The position numbers and the translations under genes are program-made. The notes under the pieces were generated by a model, which was given only the letters and a program-made list of their open reading frames with translations, did no database searches and was not told the origin of the DNA. Positions 36,245 to 46,203 of a DNA stretch of 64,000 nt are shown in pieces. Position 1 is the first letter of the stretch; each line of letters starts with the position of its first letter. Source of the stretch: Gloeocapsopsis sp. IPPAS B-1203 (GTDB lineage Bacteria; Cyanobacteriota; Cyanobacteriia; Cyanobacteriales; Chroococcidiopsidaceae); contig NZ_PEIG01000015.1 of assembly GCF_002749975.1 (NCBI RefSeq), forward strand, positions 62,001-126,000, written 5' to 3'.

Positions 36245-36500
36245 AATGAATGATTAGTTAAGTGACAGTTAGAGATTAAGCTGCTCTAATATCAATATCA
36301 TGTCACTGAGCCATTTGTTTACTTTTAATAAGGATCTGAGATAGAAATAATGTCACATACACAAAGTTAGCTCAAGTTCGCACTTGCCAAACATGATACT
36401 GCTATGCGATCGCATAGTGGAGATTACTGACGTTTGAGTAACACATAACTGAGTGATGTTAAGTTTTTTCTCGGTTTTCCTTTAATTTGACGCCACTTGA

Positions 36501-37088
36501 TTAAAAGTTGCATTGATCTTCCCTCCCTGTTTGCATAGCACCAAGAAGAGTTCTGACAACCACACATCGACTTGTTCCTGCTAGAGGTTGTGTAGCATTA
36601 TTGGGGCGGGGTAAGGCTACAGTGACAATTAAAGGATTAGTTTCGCTAAAACTAGCATCGCGTGGTAAATTGCCTCTGAAATCAAAACTAATTGTTTGTT
36701 CTGTAGCTGCGACATCAGGATTAGTATTGACTTGGCTGTCACCATTTAAATTCGTTCTTAGCAGAATTTGTTGCGGGTTAATGTTTATATCTTCAGCTAT
36801 TGATTTCCAATCTGTATTACTTGGTGTAGTTCCCCTGGAATAAATTGCTACTTGAGGAATTTGATTGTTAGTTCTAAAGCTGACGCTATAGCTAATTTTT
36901 TGCTTTCTTGCTTCTTGCTGTGCTGTTTGTAGAGTTCGTAGAATGGATTCATTTACAGTACTGATCCGTTGGCGATTCACAAAACCTAGCCAAGATGGTA
37001 CTGCGATCGCCGATAAAATGCCAATTACTAAGGTAACAACAATAACTTCAATTAATGTAAAACCTGAATTTAATTTATCATTTGGCAT
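36501..37088 (-). CDS. GspH/FimT-like pseudopilin, operon copy 1
   Basis: The 195-residue protein has a type IV pilin N-terminus with a short leader (MPNDKLNSG) and GFTLIEVIVVTLVIGILSAI. Cleavage would follow Gly9 and the Glu at mature position 5 is present. After the helix comes PSWLGFVNRQRISTVNESIL, the FimT-type region, then a beta domain with two Cys near the C-terminus. It is the last of four same-strand genes after hpsA, hpsB and hpsC, and corresponds to the gene at 46540-47145. It may be the third hps pseudopilin (an hpsD counterpart), but I do not assign the symbol. Confidence 0.85.
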   Translation of the reverse strand: MPNDKLNSGFTLIEVIVVTLVIGILSAIAVPSWLGFVNRQRISTVNESILRTLQTAQQEARKQKISYSVSFRTNNQIPQVAIYSRGTTPSNTDWKSIAEDININPQQILLRTNLNGDSQVNTNPDVAATEQTISFDFRGNLPRDASFSETNPLIVTVALPRPNNATQPLAGTSRCVVVRTLLGAMQTGREDQCNF

Positions 37089-37178
37089 ATTTTAATCATA
37101 AATAAGGTAATTGGTAATTGGTAATATTTGCGTATTAATAACAAAAATGAGGGTTGTAGTTCCTTTTTTATAGGCTCA

Positions 37179-38117
37179 TTAGTTACGACTTAGTAATCCT
37201 CGTCCTTGGATTTGCACGCTGACAGTAGGGCAATATACAGAAGCGCGATCGCATGTTGCATCATTTCTAATCCGCGCGATCGCATTTCCTCTGAGGTGAA
37301 CTTGTGCTGTTGTATTTGTTGAATCTACACAAGCATAAAAGCCACTTGCGACAGCGGGAACTTGCTGTGTATTGTCTGGACAATTTTGCTTTGTGTTAAC
37401 ACTTGTATCAATAAAGTCAACGAGTGTAGCTACGCTATTAGTATAGTCTTCATTTGCTTTTTGCCAGCGGTTCATTTTATCTTTTAAAGTTGCTCCAGGA
37501 ACTCTTAAATTAAAAAACTGGAAACCATCGTGTGGTGGTTCAGTATAATTATTAGAATTTCTCGGATCTTTGACACCATCATTAATTTGAAATCGAGCAA
37601 TGCGAGCCGTAGTAGAATTAGTTGAATCAGCAGATGCAACTAAATAATAGGCAACTAATGAGTAAACAAAAGTATCATCAAGTTGAGTATTTGTTACACA
37701 ATCTATTGATTCACTTGTGCATCGCGAAAAAGCTTCTGGTTTAAATTCGCGCTTCCAGAAAACAAGAACTGGAGTACAATTTGCTTCATTATCGCACCCT
37801 GGCGCAGGCGCTAAAGGAGGAATTTGATTTCTAATTCCTGGCGATATATTATTTGAGTTATTGTTTAAACCATCAGCATCATAAATATAAATTGCTTGTC
37901 TTAAGTCTTGTGTAATATAATTAATAGTTGATTGCAGTTCTTGATCGGTATTAGCTTTAGCCTCCTCTTGTCGCTGTGTTGCTAGAATATTGAGCATAAA
38001 ATTCATCAATGGCGTAACAACTAATCCTGCTAGGACAATACCGACTAGCAGTTCAATTAAGGTAAAGCCACAATTTTGTTTTGTGTGAATGTGCAGTAGT
38101 TTCGGTAAATTAATCAT
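37179..38117 (-). CDS. hpsC: Hormogonium-polysaccharide-type pseudopilin HpsC, copy 1
   Basis: The 312-residue protein starts with a 17-residue leader and GFTLIELLVGIVLAGLVVT, so it is a PulJ/PilW-size pseudopilin with Glu at position 5. A typical helix (QEEAKANTDQELQSTINYIT) and a large globular domain with several Cys pairs follow. In Nostoc punctiforme, hpsB-D encode pseudopilins needed for polysaccharide secretion with the pilus machinery. Order and size match a full hps gene set. It follows hpsB by 36 bases. Confidence 0.82.
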   Translation of the reverse strand: MINLPKLLHIHTKQNCGFTLIELLVGIVLAGLVVTPLMNFMLNILATQRQEEAKANTDQELQSTINYITQDLRQAIYIYDADGLNNNSNNISPGIRNQIPPLAPAPGCDNEANCTPVLVFWKREFKPEAFSRCTSESIDCVTNTQLDDTFVYSLVAYYLVASADSTNSTTARIARFQINDGVKDPRNSNNYTEPPHDGFQFFNLRVPGATLKDKMNRWQKANEDYTNSVATLVDFIDTSVNTKQNCPDNTQQVPAVASGFYACVDSTNTTAQVHLRGNAIARIRNDATCDRASVYCPTVSVQIQGRGLLSRN

Positions 38118-38153
38118 GGCATAGCTGTCCTATCATCGCCATTCGTATTCCTA

Positions 38154-38849
38154 CTAAAGTTGACAACCACCAAGGCGATCGCACAAATCTTGTAATCGTG
38201 TTTCTGAAGTACTAATTTCGGTGGTAATTTCCATTAATGGGGCTTTGCGATCGCCTAATCCTGCGGTAAAGGTTGCTTGGGTGCGTCGGGTATTCGCATC
38301 ACTTTTAACAAGAGATAAACTATCACTAAAAGCATCAGCGCGATAAACTCTCACACCTAATAAATAACCTTTTGTTGCATCTGTAGATGTTGGCGTAGCG
38401 CTGCGAAATGCTTGAACAACCAAATCGCGTACGCTGTTGCTACTACAACCTGCTGCTTCATCGAAATTAATACAGTACAAACTCAAATTTGGAGAATTTT
38501 GACAGTATGGATAATCTGATGTTGTGGGAGTACAATTTGTTAAACTACTAGCAGGTGGAACCACAGCATCGTTAAAAGTAACGCGCTGAGCGTTGAATTG
38601 TTGGGTAGCACTGGTAGAATCAACTTCGTTTAGCACAATGGTGTGATTAGGTGGTGGAATTGTGCCATTTCGGATACCATCAAGATAGGTTTTTGCAGCT
38701 TGAGTTGCGAGTTCCACTCTACGGGCTTGTACGCGGTTGCCAACAGAAAGTACCATGACAGGTGCGATCGCACTCATCAAAATTCCGACAACGACGATCG
38801 CGACTAAAGAATCAACAATTGTGAACCCATCTTGTGAACGAGAAATCAT
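38154..38849 (-). CDS. hpsB: Hormogonium-polysaccharide-type pseudopilin HpsB, copy 1
   Basis: The 231-residue protein begins MISRSQDGFTIVDSLVAIVV. It has a pilin-type N-terminus, but position 5 of the mature protein is Asp instead of the near-universal Glu. A membrane helix and a globular domain with paired cysteines follow. Its ATG overlaps the hpsA stop (ATGA), so translation is coupled. The second copy at 48286-48987 has the normal Glu. Asp at position 5 keeps the charge and may still permit assembly. Confidence 0.82.
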   Translation of the reverse strand: MISRSQDGFTIVDSLVAIVVVGILMSAIAPVMVLSVGNRVQARRVELATQAAKTYLDGIRNGTIPPPNHTIVLNEVDSTSATQQFNAQRVTFNDAVVPPASSLTNCTPTTSDYPYCQNSPNLSLYCINFDEAAGCSSNSVRDLVVQAFRSATPTSTDATKGYLLGVRVYRADAFSDSLSLVKSDANTRRTQATFTAGLGDRKAPLMEITTEISTSETRLQDLCDRLGGCQL

Positions 38850-41800
38850 GGCGTGAAGTTAGTTTGGGTGTCTTGGTAAGCATTTAATGCAGGACAACTA
38901 CGAGGGCGATCGCTTTCATCTACAACATATGTATAATTATTTCCTGACGCTTCTGCTGCACACAGCAGCGTTTCAATCCAAGGATCGTCGCGATTAACTT
39001 CGCGAATAAATTCGTTAGCTGAACTCAAGCGCGGTTGTGTAAACTTTTGAGTAAATAAATCTGGCGACTGCGATAAAAGTGCAACATCAAAACTCCATTG
39101 TCGATTCGGTGCAGTGAAATAAGGTAGTGTACCGACAAATTGACCATTATTCGTTCTATACTGTGTAAAGTTGTAATCAAAAACGCTTAAACTGCCGTCA
39201 TTTGCTGTAGATTTACTTGCTAATATAGGGGCAAATGGTGCTGTAGCATAGGCACTGCGATGTAGTTGAATAAAACTACCTTTAATATTTAATGTTCTAT
39301 TGCGCCAATTTTCTAGTAATCGGACAAAATTTTGTAAACCTGCGGGTTCTTCTCCTGGGCGACTAGGGCTATTTCCTGAGACAAAGACAGCATTGACAGT
39401 CGTATCATTTTCTGGAGTTTGCAACCACGCATCTTGTAAATCTGCACTTCCGCGATCTAAGTTTCTTCCCCCAGGAGAACCATTAGGGCTATGAACTTGT
39501 AGAACGGGAATCACTAGAGGTTGTTCGTCTGAAGTAATTGCAGTGATTTTGCTTCCTTCAGTAAAGTTTTCTCCTTTCTCAGGTAGGTTTTGAAATCCAA
39601 GTAAACGACCGTTGATTTCGACATTTTTTAATACAGGAGTACCAGCATTATTATTTAAAAAAGTTCCTGCTAGCGAATGACGATTATCATTAGCAACTTG
39701 ATTGAAAACTAAATTTCCATTGACTACCCAAAAGATATTATTAGGACTAACTCCAACTAGTTCAATATTAACTCCATGGTGATCTTCTCCCCCTGTACCA
39801 AACTGCAAATTTCCTGTATCATTTCTAATAATAAAAATTGAGTCTTCTTGACCAACTAATCTAATTGTTGTTGCAGCTACATTATTAGTAGGTATTCTCT
39901 CAACGTTTATATCTACAACGTTAATAGGTATATTATCATTAGCAGTTAATATTGTTGCTCTTCCTGGTTCAAAGTTCCCCTGTTGAGTAGCTTTAACAAT
40001 ATCATCAGTTACATCAATATCTGGATTGAGACTTCTTAAACTCGCATATACAGTTTGAATTTGGTTTTGAACATCTGGTCCACATTCGCCTGCTAGTAAT
40101 TGTAGAGGTTCTCCACTGACAAATTCATATTGATTGAAGTATCTACCTAACGTTGTACAAATTGTATAGCTAGAAGCAGGATCATTTTCTGGTTGATTGA
40201 GACTAGGAACACCAGGAATTTCAGGAGTAGAAGGTGAAATAAGTTGAGTATTTGGTGTATATGCTAATGGTTGATCGCTTTGATAACTCGGTGCACTATC
40301 AGGTTGTTCAGGAGCGCTAGTTGCTCTAAACCACAAAGCATTGTTTACAGACTTTGGACGCTTAGTATTGTAGGTATTATAAGGGAAGAAATCAACTTCA
40401 TCAGAAGAATTAATTCCTATTGGTATAGGAGTAGAAATATTACTAAATTCTGATAGTTCTAACGTCCCTAATTCATTGCGTTGAAATGCAATTCGCCGTG
40501 GATAGCGTCTATCTTCAGAATTGAGTGCAGGTCTAGCTGTGGTACCTGCAATTAAGCTAGCGGCTTTTGCTCTTTCAGGTAAACTTGCAGCTTTTAGATT
40601 TCTATCATTTTCATATCCTACTACCCAATCATCGGGCTTGCACTCTGATACGGGAATTTTACGACAAATTTCCATAACGTACTCAGGAAAAGTTGTCCGG
40701 CGTTGAATTGGAGTCACACCATTATTTAAATAAGAATTTCTACTTCTATTATCAGTTTGTCTATTAACACTGGTAGCAAAGCTATTATCGACAAAGCCAA
40801 CTTTCTTACGTTGTGTAGTGACTGAATTGCCAATATGATTATTTAAATCGTAGTCTCCATCATTCCGAAAACCGTCAACAAAGCTATTAGATAATACTGT
40901 AACTGCATCAGAAACAATAGTTGCAGGTCGCCATTGATCGCCAGTATTTCCACACCCAGGTTGTCCTCTTCTACAAGCAAAATTTCTATCAAAACTTGTA
41001 TTACGAGTATAAAAATTCGTCCAGTTTGATGTTAGCCGTTCTAAAAATTCTTCGGTAGGAGTTCGGGTAATAGGCTGTTGATGTAAATTAAAGTCTCCCA
41101 AGATGTATGCAGGTAAATTAGTGACAAAAGTTAACCCTTTTTCTACTTCTCGGTAATTCTCGTCTCTCGATAGATTGCTACCGTTAATTAATCGAATTCC
41201 ATTTGGGCGACGAGTTGAATCGAGAATAAAATCATGAGGGCTAAGTAACTTTGATTCGTTACTGATATCACTTCTATCTGCTAAGGCATCATCGCGGCTG
41301 GCATAGATAATACCACTATTAGGTAAAAGGTATTCTTGAGGGTTTCTTTCGTTACCAATTTCTGTTTCTGCAAGTAAACCTAAATCGATATCAGTAACGC
41401 GAACTTCTAAGGGTTGGCGTTTTTCTAGTTCTAAGTCGTAGTTTCTTAGCGATTGAGCTTGATCAATCGCTTTAATTTCTCTAGCGTCTAGAAAAGTAGC
41501 TTCTTTAATTGCTCCATGTGGAATGATAGGATTACCTACAGGAGAAAGACTATTATCTAAAATTCTAATTGCACAAATTGCTGTATCAATTGCTGAATTA
41601 TCCGCTAGCGATCGCGTTTGATTATCATCGATTTTAACTAAAGCATCGCGTAAAGGTTGATTAACAACTCGTCCATTCGGAAAAATTAGTCTTGCTTGAA
41701 TATTCAGTTGTTCTCGATATTGATTAATTGCGGCTTCTCGACCGCCAGTATCATTATACGGAGACGGATAAACTACTCCATTATTCGATCTACCATTTGC

Positions 41801-44107
41801 AGGTTGCACCCCATTAATAACCCCACTAACATCAGGTAGATCAGCTAAATTTCTTGCAGTCGTTGCACTTGTAGGATCGTAGTAACTACTAACACACGCT
41901 GTAGGAGTTCTTTCAACATAATCTGTGCCGGTATAACTTGAGTCTATGTAATGGTATACTGCTGTCGCCCGCATCTGAAGATCGCCTTTTTTGTTGCCAT
42001 CGTCAGCATTTCCCGTCATCGGTAGCAAATCAGACCAAACAATAATATTACTATTGTTACTTCTGACAGAACGAGTTGTAAAAACTGGTGGTTGTGTGAC
42101 ACCTGCTTCTATCCTTGGTTCAGGTAAAAAAGAAACATTACGGTCATATGTACCTGTGTCTGTAACATTGTAAATTCCAGCACCTGTAATAATACGCAAA
42201 CCACCAGCACCTGTTAAAGTTGTAGAAAGTTGTTGTGCTGCGGCATTTTCCCAAAAACCATTTCGTTCAATGATTCTGCTATCAGGAAGTGGTAAAGTTT
42301 GAGTTGTGCGATAACGAGGTTGAGTGTTGGGGTTATTCCAATTGACGCCGTTAGCAAATAACTGCTTTTCATTAAAGCCTAAAAAGAAGTTCCCTGTCTT
42401 GTTCCAAAAAGTTGGCAGATTATTACCAACAGCAATGCGATCGCCTATATAACTTTCTTTACCTTCTTGTTGCTGTTTTTCTGGTTGCGTCTGCGGTAAA
42501 TTGTACTGATTGAGTGTTAATTGAGTATTCGTTTGTGTCGGTTCGCGCCACTCTAGCGGTGGTTCAATCGTATCGCGAGTAAACACGCTGGTATCGATAC
42601 CATCATCATCAAAATCATATTGTTCTAAAGCACTTTGGCGATCGCTTGTTGCTACTTCAGCATAAGGCACGCGACGAGTTATATTTTTTAAATAAGTCTC
42701 GATTTGTTCGCTCAAGACTTCCCAAGCATTTAAACTACTTCCACGCTGATTATTACTATCCGCGATCGCTGCTTGAAATCCTGCTTTAACTTCTGGTGGA
42801 TATTGTCTAACAGAGTTGACACTTTCTACGGTTGGTGGAATCTCATTGATTGTGTTGCGGCGTTCAAAATTTGGGTGGTAATCCAACGCTGTCTGCTTCA
42901 TGAGAGCAATGCGGTGATTATAAGCCACATCGTTGTAACTAACTTGTGTCCCACCTTGAGTTGTTGACGATTTAACGTTGCGATCGAGTGCTGCTGTTGT
43001 CGGATTATTGCCAAATCCATTAAATAAATCAATATTGACTGCTGTGCGATCGTTGGTATCCGCAGCATTTCCTAAACCAACATTTCCCCCGACGGTGATT
43101 TTGCCGTTTTCTTCGTCGTAAAAACAAGAATATGGACTACTAACTTGATAAAATCGGGTAATTTCGTTATTGTGACTGCCAACTAATAAGTTACCATTAG
43201 TTGCAATTCTGCCATTCAAGCGAAACGTCGAGTCAGGAGTAATTTCTAGATCGTTTTGAAACAGCGCCGCATGATTTCTTAACGGAGTGCGACTGCGATC
43301 TTGCTGAAATTCTAAGGCATAAAAGCTGCGATTTCCGCGATAAGCTTCATAATTATTATCATTAAGCGGGTTAGTAATAGGAACGGTTGCAGTGTAAACA
43401 AAGAAACTTTTACTGAGGTTTCCCCCAGCTTGATACCATCCAGAATCACCTAAAGAGCGATCGCTACTATTAAATACATTTTCGCATTCTCTGCCTAGCA
43501 ACTCACCCCGCATGGGTGGCGTTCTTGCTTGTAAAGGGTTTCTGGATTCTTCTGCAGTACTACTACGAAAATAGATACCATAAAGCGTATAGCTATCGAA
43601 TCTACCATTACCATCAGTATCAACAGGAAATTTCCAAGCCGTTGTTAAGGTGTTACCTTGGTTACGATTCGTATTCTGCGCTAGTGTTAAACGAGTTTCA
43701 TCACCCAGAGTGTAACTGTTACGGTTTAAGGCGTTTTCTAGTTCGGCATCAGTCGGCGTGACTTGTGGTAGTGTCTGATCGAGCAACAACGCATCAATTT
43801 TTGCCCTAGCGCGATCAAGTGCAGGAGTTGCAGCATTTAAAGCGGCTTCACTTACTCTCAAGTTACTTGCAGTACGCGATCGATCAAACGATCGCACTAA
43901 AATTGCTGTTGTCAGCAGAACAATTACCAACGACACCATCGCTACAGTTGGCAAGACAAATCCAGCGGTAGTATGCCGCATCACTATTAGACTACGTAGC
44001 AGCCATTGTCTTAGCAGTTGCGATCGCCTCTGGCGCTGCGCTATGCGCAACCGCTGTCCATGCTTTAATTGATTTAAGATGGCATTGTTGTGCTTACCAG
44101 TTGACAT
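38846..44107 (-). CDS. hpsA: Giant HpsA-type protein with pilin-like N-terminus, copy 1
   Basis: ATG 44107 is chosen over the upstream reading because AAGGAAG lies just upstream; this gives 1753 residues. Residues 1-48 are basic. Gly49-Phe50 starts GFVLPTVAMVSLVIVLLTTA, a PilX-like membrane helix, with ASNLRVSEAALNAATPALDR after it. The rest is a long Asn/Thr/Ser-rich exported domain with no enzyme motif that I can see. HpsA is known from Nostoc as a locus-specific protein of polysaccharide secretion. The N-terminus suggests that it is itself an oversized minor-pilin-like protein. It heads the four-gene operon and no defect is visible. Confidence 0.82.
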   Translation of the reverse strand: MSTGKHNNAILNQLKHGQRLRIAQRQRRSQLLRQWLLRSLIVMRHTTAGFVLPTVAMVSLVIVLLTTAILVRSFDRSRTASNLRVSEAALNAATPALDRARAKIDALLLDQTLPQVTPTDAELENALNRNSYTLGDETRLTLAQNTNRNQGNTLTTAWKFPVDTDGNGRFDSYTLYGIYFRSSTAEESRNPLQARTPPMRGELLGRECENVFNSSDRSLGDSGWYQAGGNLSKSFFVYTATVPITNPLNDNNYEAYRGNRSFYALEFQQDRSRTPLRNHAALFQNDLEITPDSTFRLNGRIATNGNLLVGSHNNEITRFYQVSSPYSCFYDEENGKITVGGNVGLGNAADTNDRTAVNIDLFNGFGNNPTTAALDRNVKSSTTQGGTQVSYNDVAYNHRIALMKQTALDYHPNFERRNTINEIPPTVESVNSVRQYPPEVKAGFQAAIADSNNQRGSSLNAWEVLSEQIETYLKNITRRVPYAEVATSDRQSALEQYDFDDDGIDTSVFTRDTIEPPLEWREPTQTNTQLTLNQYNLPQTQPEKQQQEGKESYIGDRIAVGNNLPTFWNKTGNFFLGFNEKQLFANGVNWNNPNTQPRYRTTQTLPLPDSRIIERNGFWENAAAQQLSTTLTGAGGLRIITGAGIYNVTDTGTYDRNVSFLPEPRIEAGVTQPPVFTTRSVRSNNSNIIVWSDLLPMTGNADDGNKKGDLQMRATAVYHYIDSSYTGTDYVERTPTACVSSYYDPTSATTARNLADLPDVSGVINGVQPANGRSNNGVVYPSPYNDTGGREAAINQYREQLNIQARLIFPNGRVVNQPLRDALVKIDDNQTRSLADNSAIDTAICAIRILDNSLSPVGNPIIPHGAIKEATFLDAREIKAIDQAQSLRNYDLELEKRQPLEVRVTDIDLGLLAETEIGNERNPQEYLLPNSGIIYASRDDALADRSDISNESKLLSPHDFILDSTRRPNGIRLINGSNLSRDENYREVEKGLTFVTNLPAYILGDFNLHQQPITRTPTEEFLERLTSNWTNFYTRNTSFDRNFACRRGQPGCGNTGDQWRPATIVSDAVTVLSNSFVDGFRNDGDYDLNNHIGNSVTTQRKKVGFVDNSFATSVNRQTDNRSRNSYLNNGVTPIQRRTTFPEYVMEICRKIPVSECKPDDWVVGYENDRNLKAASLPERAKAASLIAGTTARPALNSEDRRYPRRIAFQRNELGTLELSEFSNISTPIPIGINSSDEVDFFPYNTYNTKRPKSVNNALWFRATSAPEQPDSAPSYQSDQPLAYTPNTQLISPSTPEIPGVPSLNQPENDPASSYTICTTLGRYFNQYEFVSGEPLQLLAGECGPDVQNQIQTVYASLRSLNPDIDVTDDIVKATQQGNFEPGRATILTANDNIPINVVDINVERIPTNNVAATTIRLVGQEDSIFIIRNDTGNLQFGTGGEDHHGVNIELVGVSPNNIFWVVNGNLVFNQVANDNRHSLAGTFLNNNAGTPVLKNVEINGRLLGFQNLPEKGENFTEGSKITAITSDEQPLVIPVLQVHSPNGSPGGRNLDRGSADLQDAWLQTPENDTTVNAVFVSGNSPSRPGEEPAGLQNFVRLLENWRNRTLNIKGSFIQLHRSAYATAPFAPILASKSTANDGSLSVFDYNFTQYRTNNGQFVGTLPYFTAPNRQWSFDVALLSQSPDLFTQKFTQPRLSSANEFIREVNRDDPWIETLLCAAEASGNNYTYVVDESDRPRSCPALNAYQDTQTNFTP

Positions 44108-44641
44108 AACTGCTTCCTTGCCACAAGTTGAATATTCTACCGCTGAATTGAATAGCAAGTGTGTTGTGAAGGCGATTTGGGATGTTGAGCTTTACATCGA
44201 ACAGTATAAATTAGTGCTAGAGAAAATCACAGTTATTGTAGCGTTTAACAAAGAAGTGCTGTGAGTGCGATCGCATTTATACAAAATCTTTACAGAGTAT
44301 TTTTACTTAAGTTACCCCACTAACGTAGTGTATTTTTGATTACGATTTTAATATGTAGATATACGTATTTTAGGGATCTATTTTTGCTTGAGGATTTGAA
44401 CGAACTACAGAAATAAACAGAGGATACCCAACGCCATTACATTAGACCTCCAGATGCCCTCCGACTCCCTTCGGGGCTATCCAACCAAAGTGTACCTTCG
44501 TACACTAAAATAAGACTTTTAGCAGTAAGTCCACAAAGATGGACTTTGTTTATAAAGAAATAGCGAATAAATTTGCTCAGCTTTAAATTAGTATTAGTTC
44601 TGCTGGTGGCATAATAGTAGCTACATAACACTAGCCAAGCT
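44108..44641. other. Intergenic region between hpsA copy 1 and a Uma2 gene
   Basis: Holds the upstream region of the first hps operon (AT-rich to about 44400) and one three-hairpin repeat (44452-44579). No other gene is supported; short ORFs here overlap the repeat. Confidence 0.5.
44452..44579 (-). repeat. Three-hairpin dispersed repeat, complete copy
   Basis: Read on the minus strand it has the order: GCGAATAAATT-type hairpin, GTCCATCTTTGTGGAC hairpin, AGTGTACGAAGGTACACT hairpin, then a GCCCCGA...TCGGAGGGCAT hairpin. Other copies lie at 27345-27436, 31521-31650, 45331-45456, 53843-53968 and 57711-57800, in both orientations and always between genes. Confidence 0.75.
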
Positions 44642-45208
44642 ATGAGTCGCACTGCAAATCAACTCAGCCTTCAAGAGTTTCTGGATTTGCCAGAAAGTGA
44701 CGAGCGGTTTGAACTTGTTGATGGAGAACTTATTCTCAAAATGGCTCCAACGACTCCTCACAGCCGCGTACAAAAGCGACTGCTGAGATTTATTGATGAT
44801 TGGTGCGAACAAACCCACCAGGGTGAAGTTAACCCTGAATGGACTGTTGTCCTAAAACGTTATGGAGTTGATTGGGCACCCGTACCAGACTTGACATATA
44901 TTTCTTGGAGTCGAATTTCAGCCGATTGGAATGGAGAGGGACCTTGTCCAGGAATTCCAGAGTTAGTTGTAGAGATTATTTCTCCTGGTCAAACATTCGG
45001 GGAAATGACACAAAAGGCAACCGATTATTTACTTGCTGGGGTAGATCAAATTTGGATTGTAGATACTAAGGCGCAAGCAGTTACAGTTTTCGAGCGCGAT
45101 TGCTTACCACAGACTTTTTGGGTTGATAGCATAATTATCACTCCTTTGCTACCAGATTTTCTTTTAAAGGTTGCTGATTTATTTCCAAGCGCAGCACGAA
45201 GAACTTGA
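44642..45208 (+). CDS. Uma2-family (DUF820) putative endonuclease
   Basis: The 188-residue protein has the Uma2 layout: LSLQEFLDLPESDERFELVD with the first Glu, then DWAPVPDLTYISWSRI, then GIPELVVEIISPGQTF (catalytic Asp and Glu), and YLLAGVDQIWIVDTKAQAVT at the end. It is complete, starting at ATG 44642. It stands between two three-hairpin repeats in the spacer that separates the two hps operons, so this spacer is a site of accessory-gene gain. The role is unknown. Confidence 0.87.
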   Translation: MSRTANQLSLQEFLDLPESDERFELVDGELILKMAPTTPHSRVQKRLLRFIDDWCEQTHQGEVNPEWTVVLKRYGVDWAPVPDLTYISWSRISADWNGEGPCPGIPELVVEIISPGQTFGEMTQKATDYLLAGVDQIWIVDTKAQAVTVFERDCLPQTFWVDSIIITPLLPDFLLKVADLFPSAARRT

Positions 45209-45330
45209 CGAGTGTGCTAGATGAAGTTCACACTTAGTTTTAATCTGATTGAAATATGCGATCGCCTGCTTGCTAAGCGTAATCAATCCAGGTAATCCAA
45301 AATGGCTCGATTCCTGGCTATAGATAAATC

Positions 45331-45456
45331 GCAGCCCTTCGACTAAAGTCGGGGCTATCCAAGCAAAGTGTACCTTCGTACACTCTCATCAGAGTTTTAT
45401 TAGTAAGTCCACGCAGGTGGACTTTGTTTATAGTGTGCGAATTCATTCGCCAAGCT
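45331..45456 (-). repeat. Three-hairpin dispersed repeat, complete copy
   Basis: Contains CTTCGACTAAAGTCGGGGCT, AGTGTACCTTCGTACACT, TAGTAAGTCCACGCAGGTGG and ends at GAATTCATTCGCCAAGC. Same orientation as the copy at 44452-44579, so the Uma2 gene is flanked by two direct copies. Confidence 0.7.
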
Positions 45457-45502
45457 TGGATTTACCTAATTTGTAGAGTGTATGATAAGGGTTCTCGCAC
45501 AT

Positions 45503-45907
45503 TTATTGCGCTTCCCAGTCTTCCAGTTTTAAATCTGATAATCTGCTAAATTCACGGGTATTATGGGTTACTAAGGTTAAATTATTTGTTAGTGCGATCG
45601 CTGCAATTTGCAAATCATATGGTCAAATTGGTGTCCCCATTGCTGCAAGTTTAGCACGGATTTGACCGCATATGTTAGCTGCACGTCCATCAAAAGGCAA
45701 ACTAGCAAACTCGCTAAAAAAGGCTTGCAAAATTTCTAGGTTTCTTTCTTTACGCGAACTTTTATAAGCGCCGTAGTATAGTTCTAGCTTAACAACGTCG
45801 CAAAGCATCACCTCAGTTGGCGCAAGCGAAGTCAATCGATGCAGAATGGGTAAGCTACGGCGACTAATATATCCGATACAAGTATTAGTGTCCAACAAGT
45901 AAGTCAA
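45503..45907 (-). pseudogene. VapC-type PIN-domain toxin, interrupted by in-frame TGA
   Basis: From ATG 45907 the PIN start MTYLLDTNTCIGYISRRS has the first catalytic Asp. The frame reaches TGA at 45623-45625, right after AKLAAMGTPI, and then stays open for 39 codons to TAA 45503-45505 (PYDLQIAAIALTNNLTLVTH, then NTREFSRLSDLKLEDWEAQ). The joined reading is a standard VapC of about 134 residues in which GGA would give the expected Gly before PYD. The stop removes the last catalytic acidic residues, so the toxin is probably dead. The antitoxin gene upstream overlaps by 4 bases and is intact. Confidence 0.85.
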
Positions 45908-46140
45908 TCAAATGACTCCCGCTGTTCAAATTCGCCTTGGTCTTCTCGTACTAATGGTTCTCCCTCCCAAGCACCAAAGGTTTTTTCAAAAAACCCTGGA
46001 GACCAACTACCTTCTGGTAATGATTTTACAGCTTGAACTGTTAATGTAACTTCAATGTCAGCATCTGTTAATCCTACAGGAACGTCTAGATGCAAAATTC
46101 CGTCTTCGCCGACGTGAGAGTGTAGTGTAATAGTTTGCAT
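45904..46140 (-). CDS. Antitoxin partner of the interrupted VapC
   Basis: The 78-residue acidic protein has a short beta-rich N-terminal part (ITLHSHVGEDGILHLDVPVG) and a C-terminal toxin-binding tail (SPGFFEKTFGAWEGEPLVRE). Small proteins of this type precede VapC genes in many cyanobacteria. It overlaps the vapC start by 4 bases, so translation is coupled. With the toxin interrupted it may persist as an orphan, or act against related toxins in trans. Confidence 0.78.
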   Translation of the reverse strand: MQTITLHSHVGEDGILHLDVPVGLTDADIEVTLTVQAVKSLPEGSWSPGFFEKTFGAWEGEPLVREDQGEFEQRESFD

Positions 46141-46203
46141 AGGTAATCGTTGTCTTCAACTATTGTAAGTTTGATACATTAATGATGAATGCAACACCCC
46201 GCA

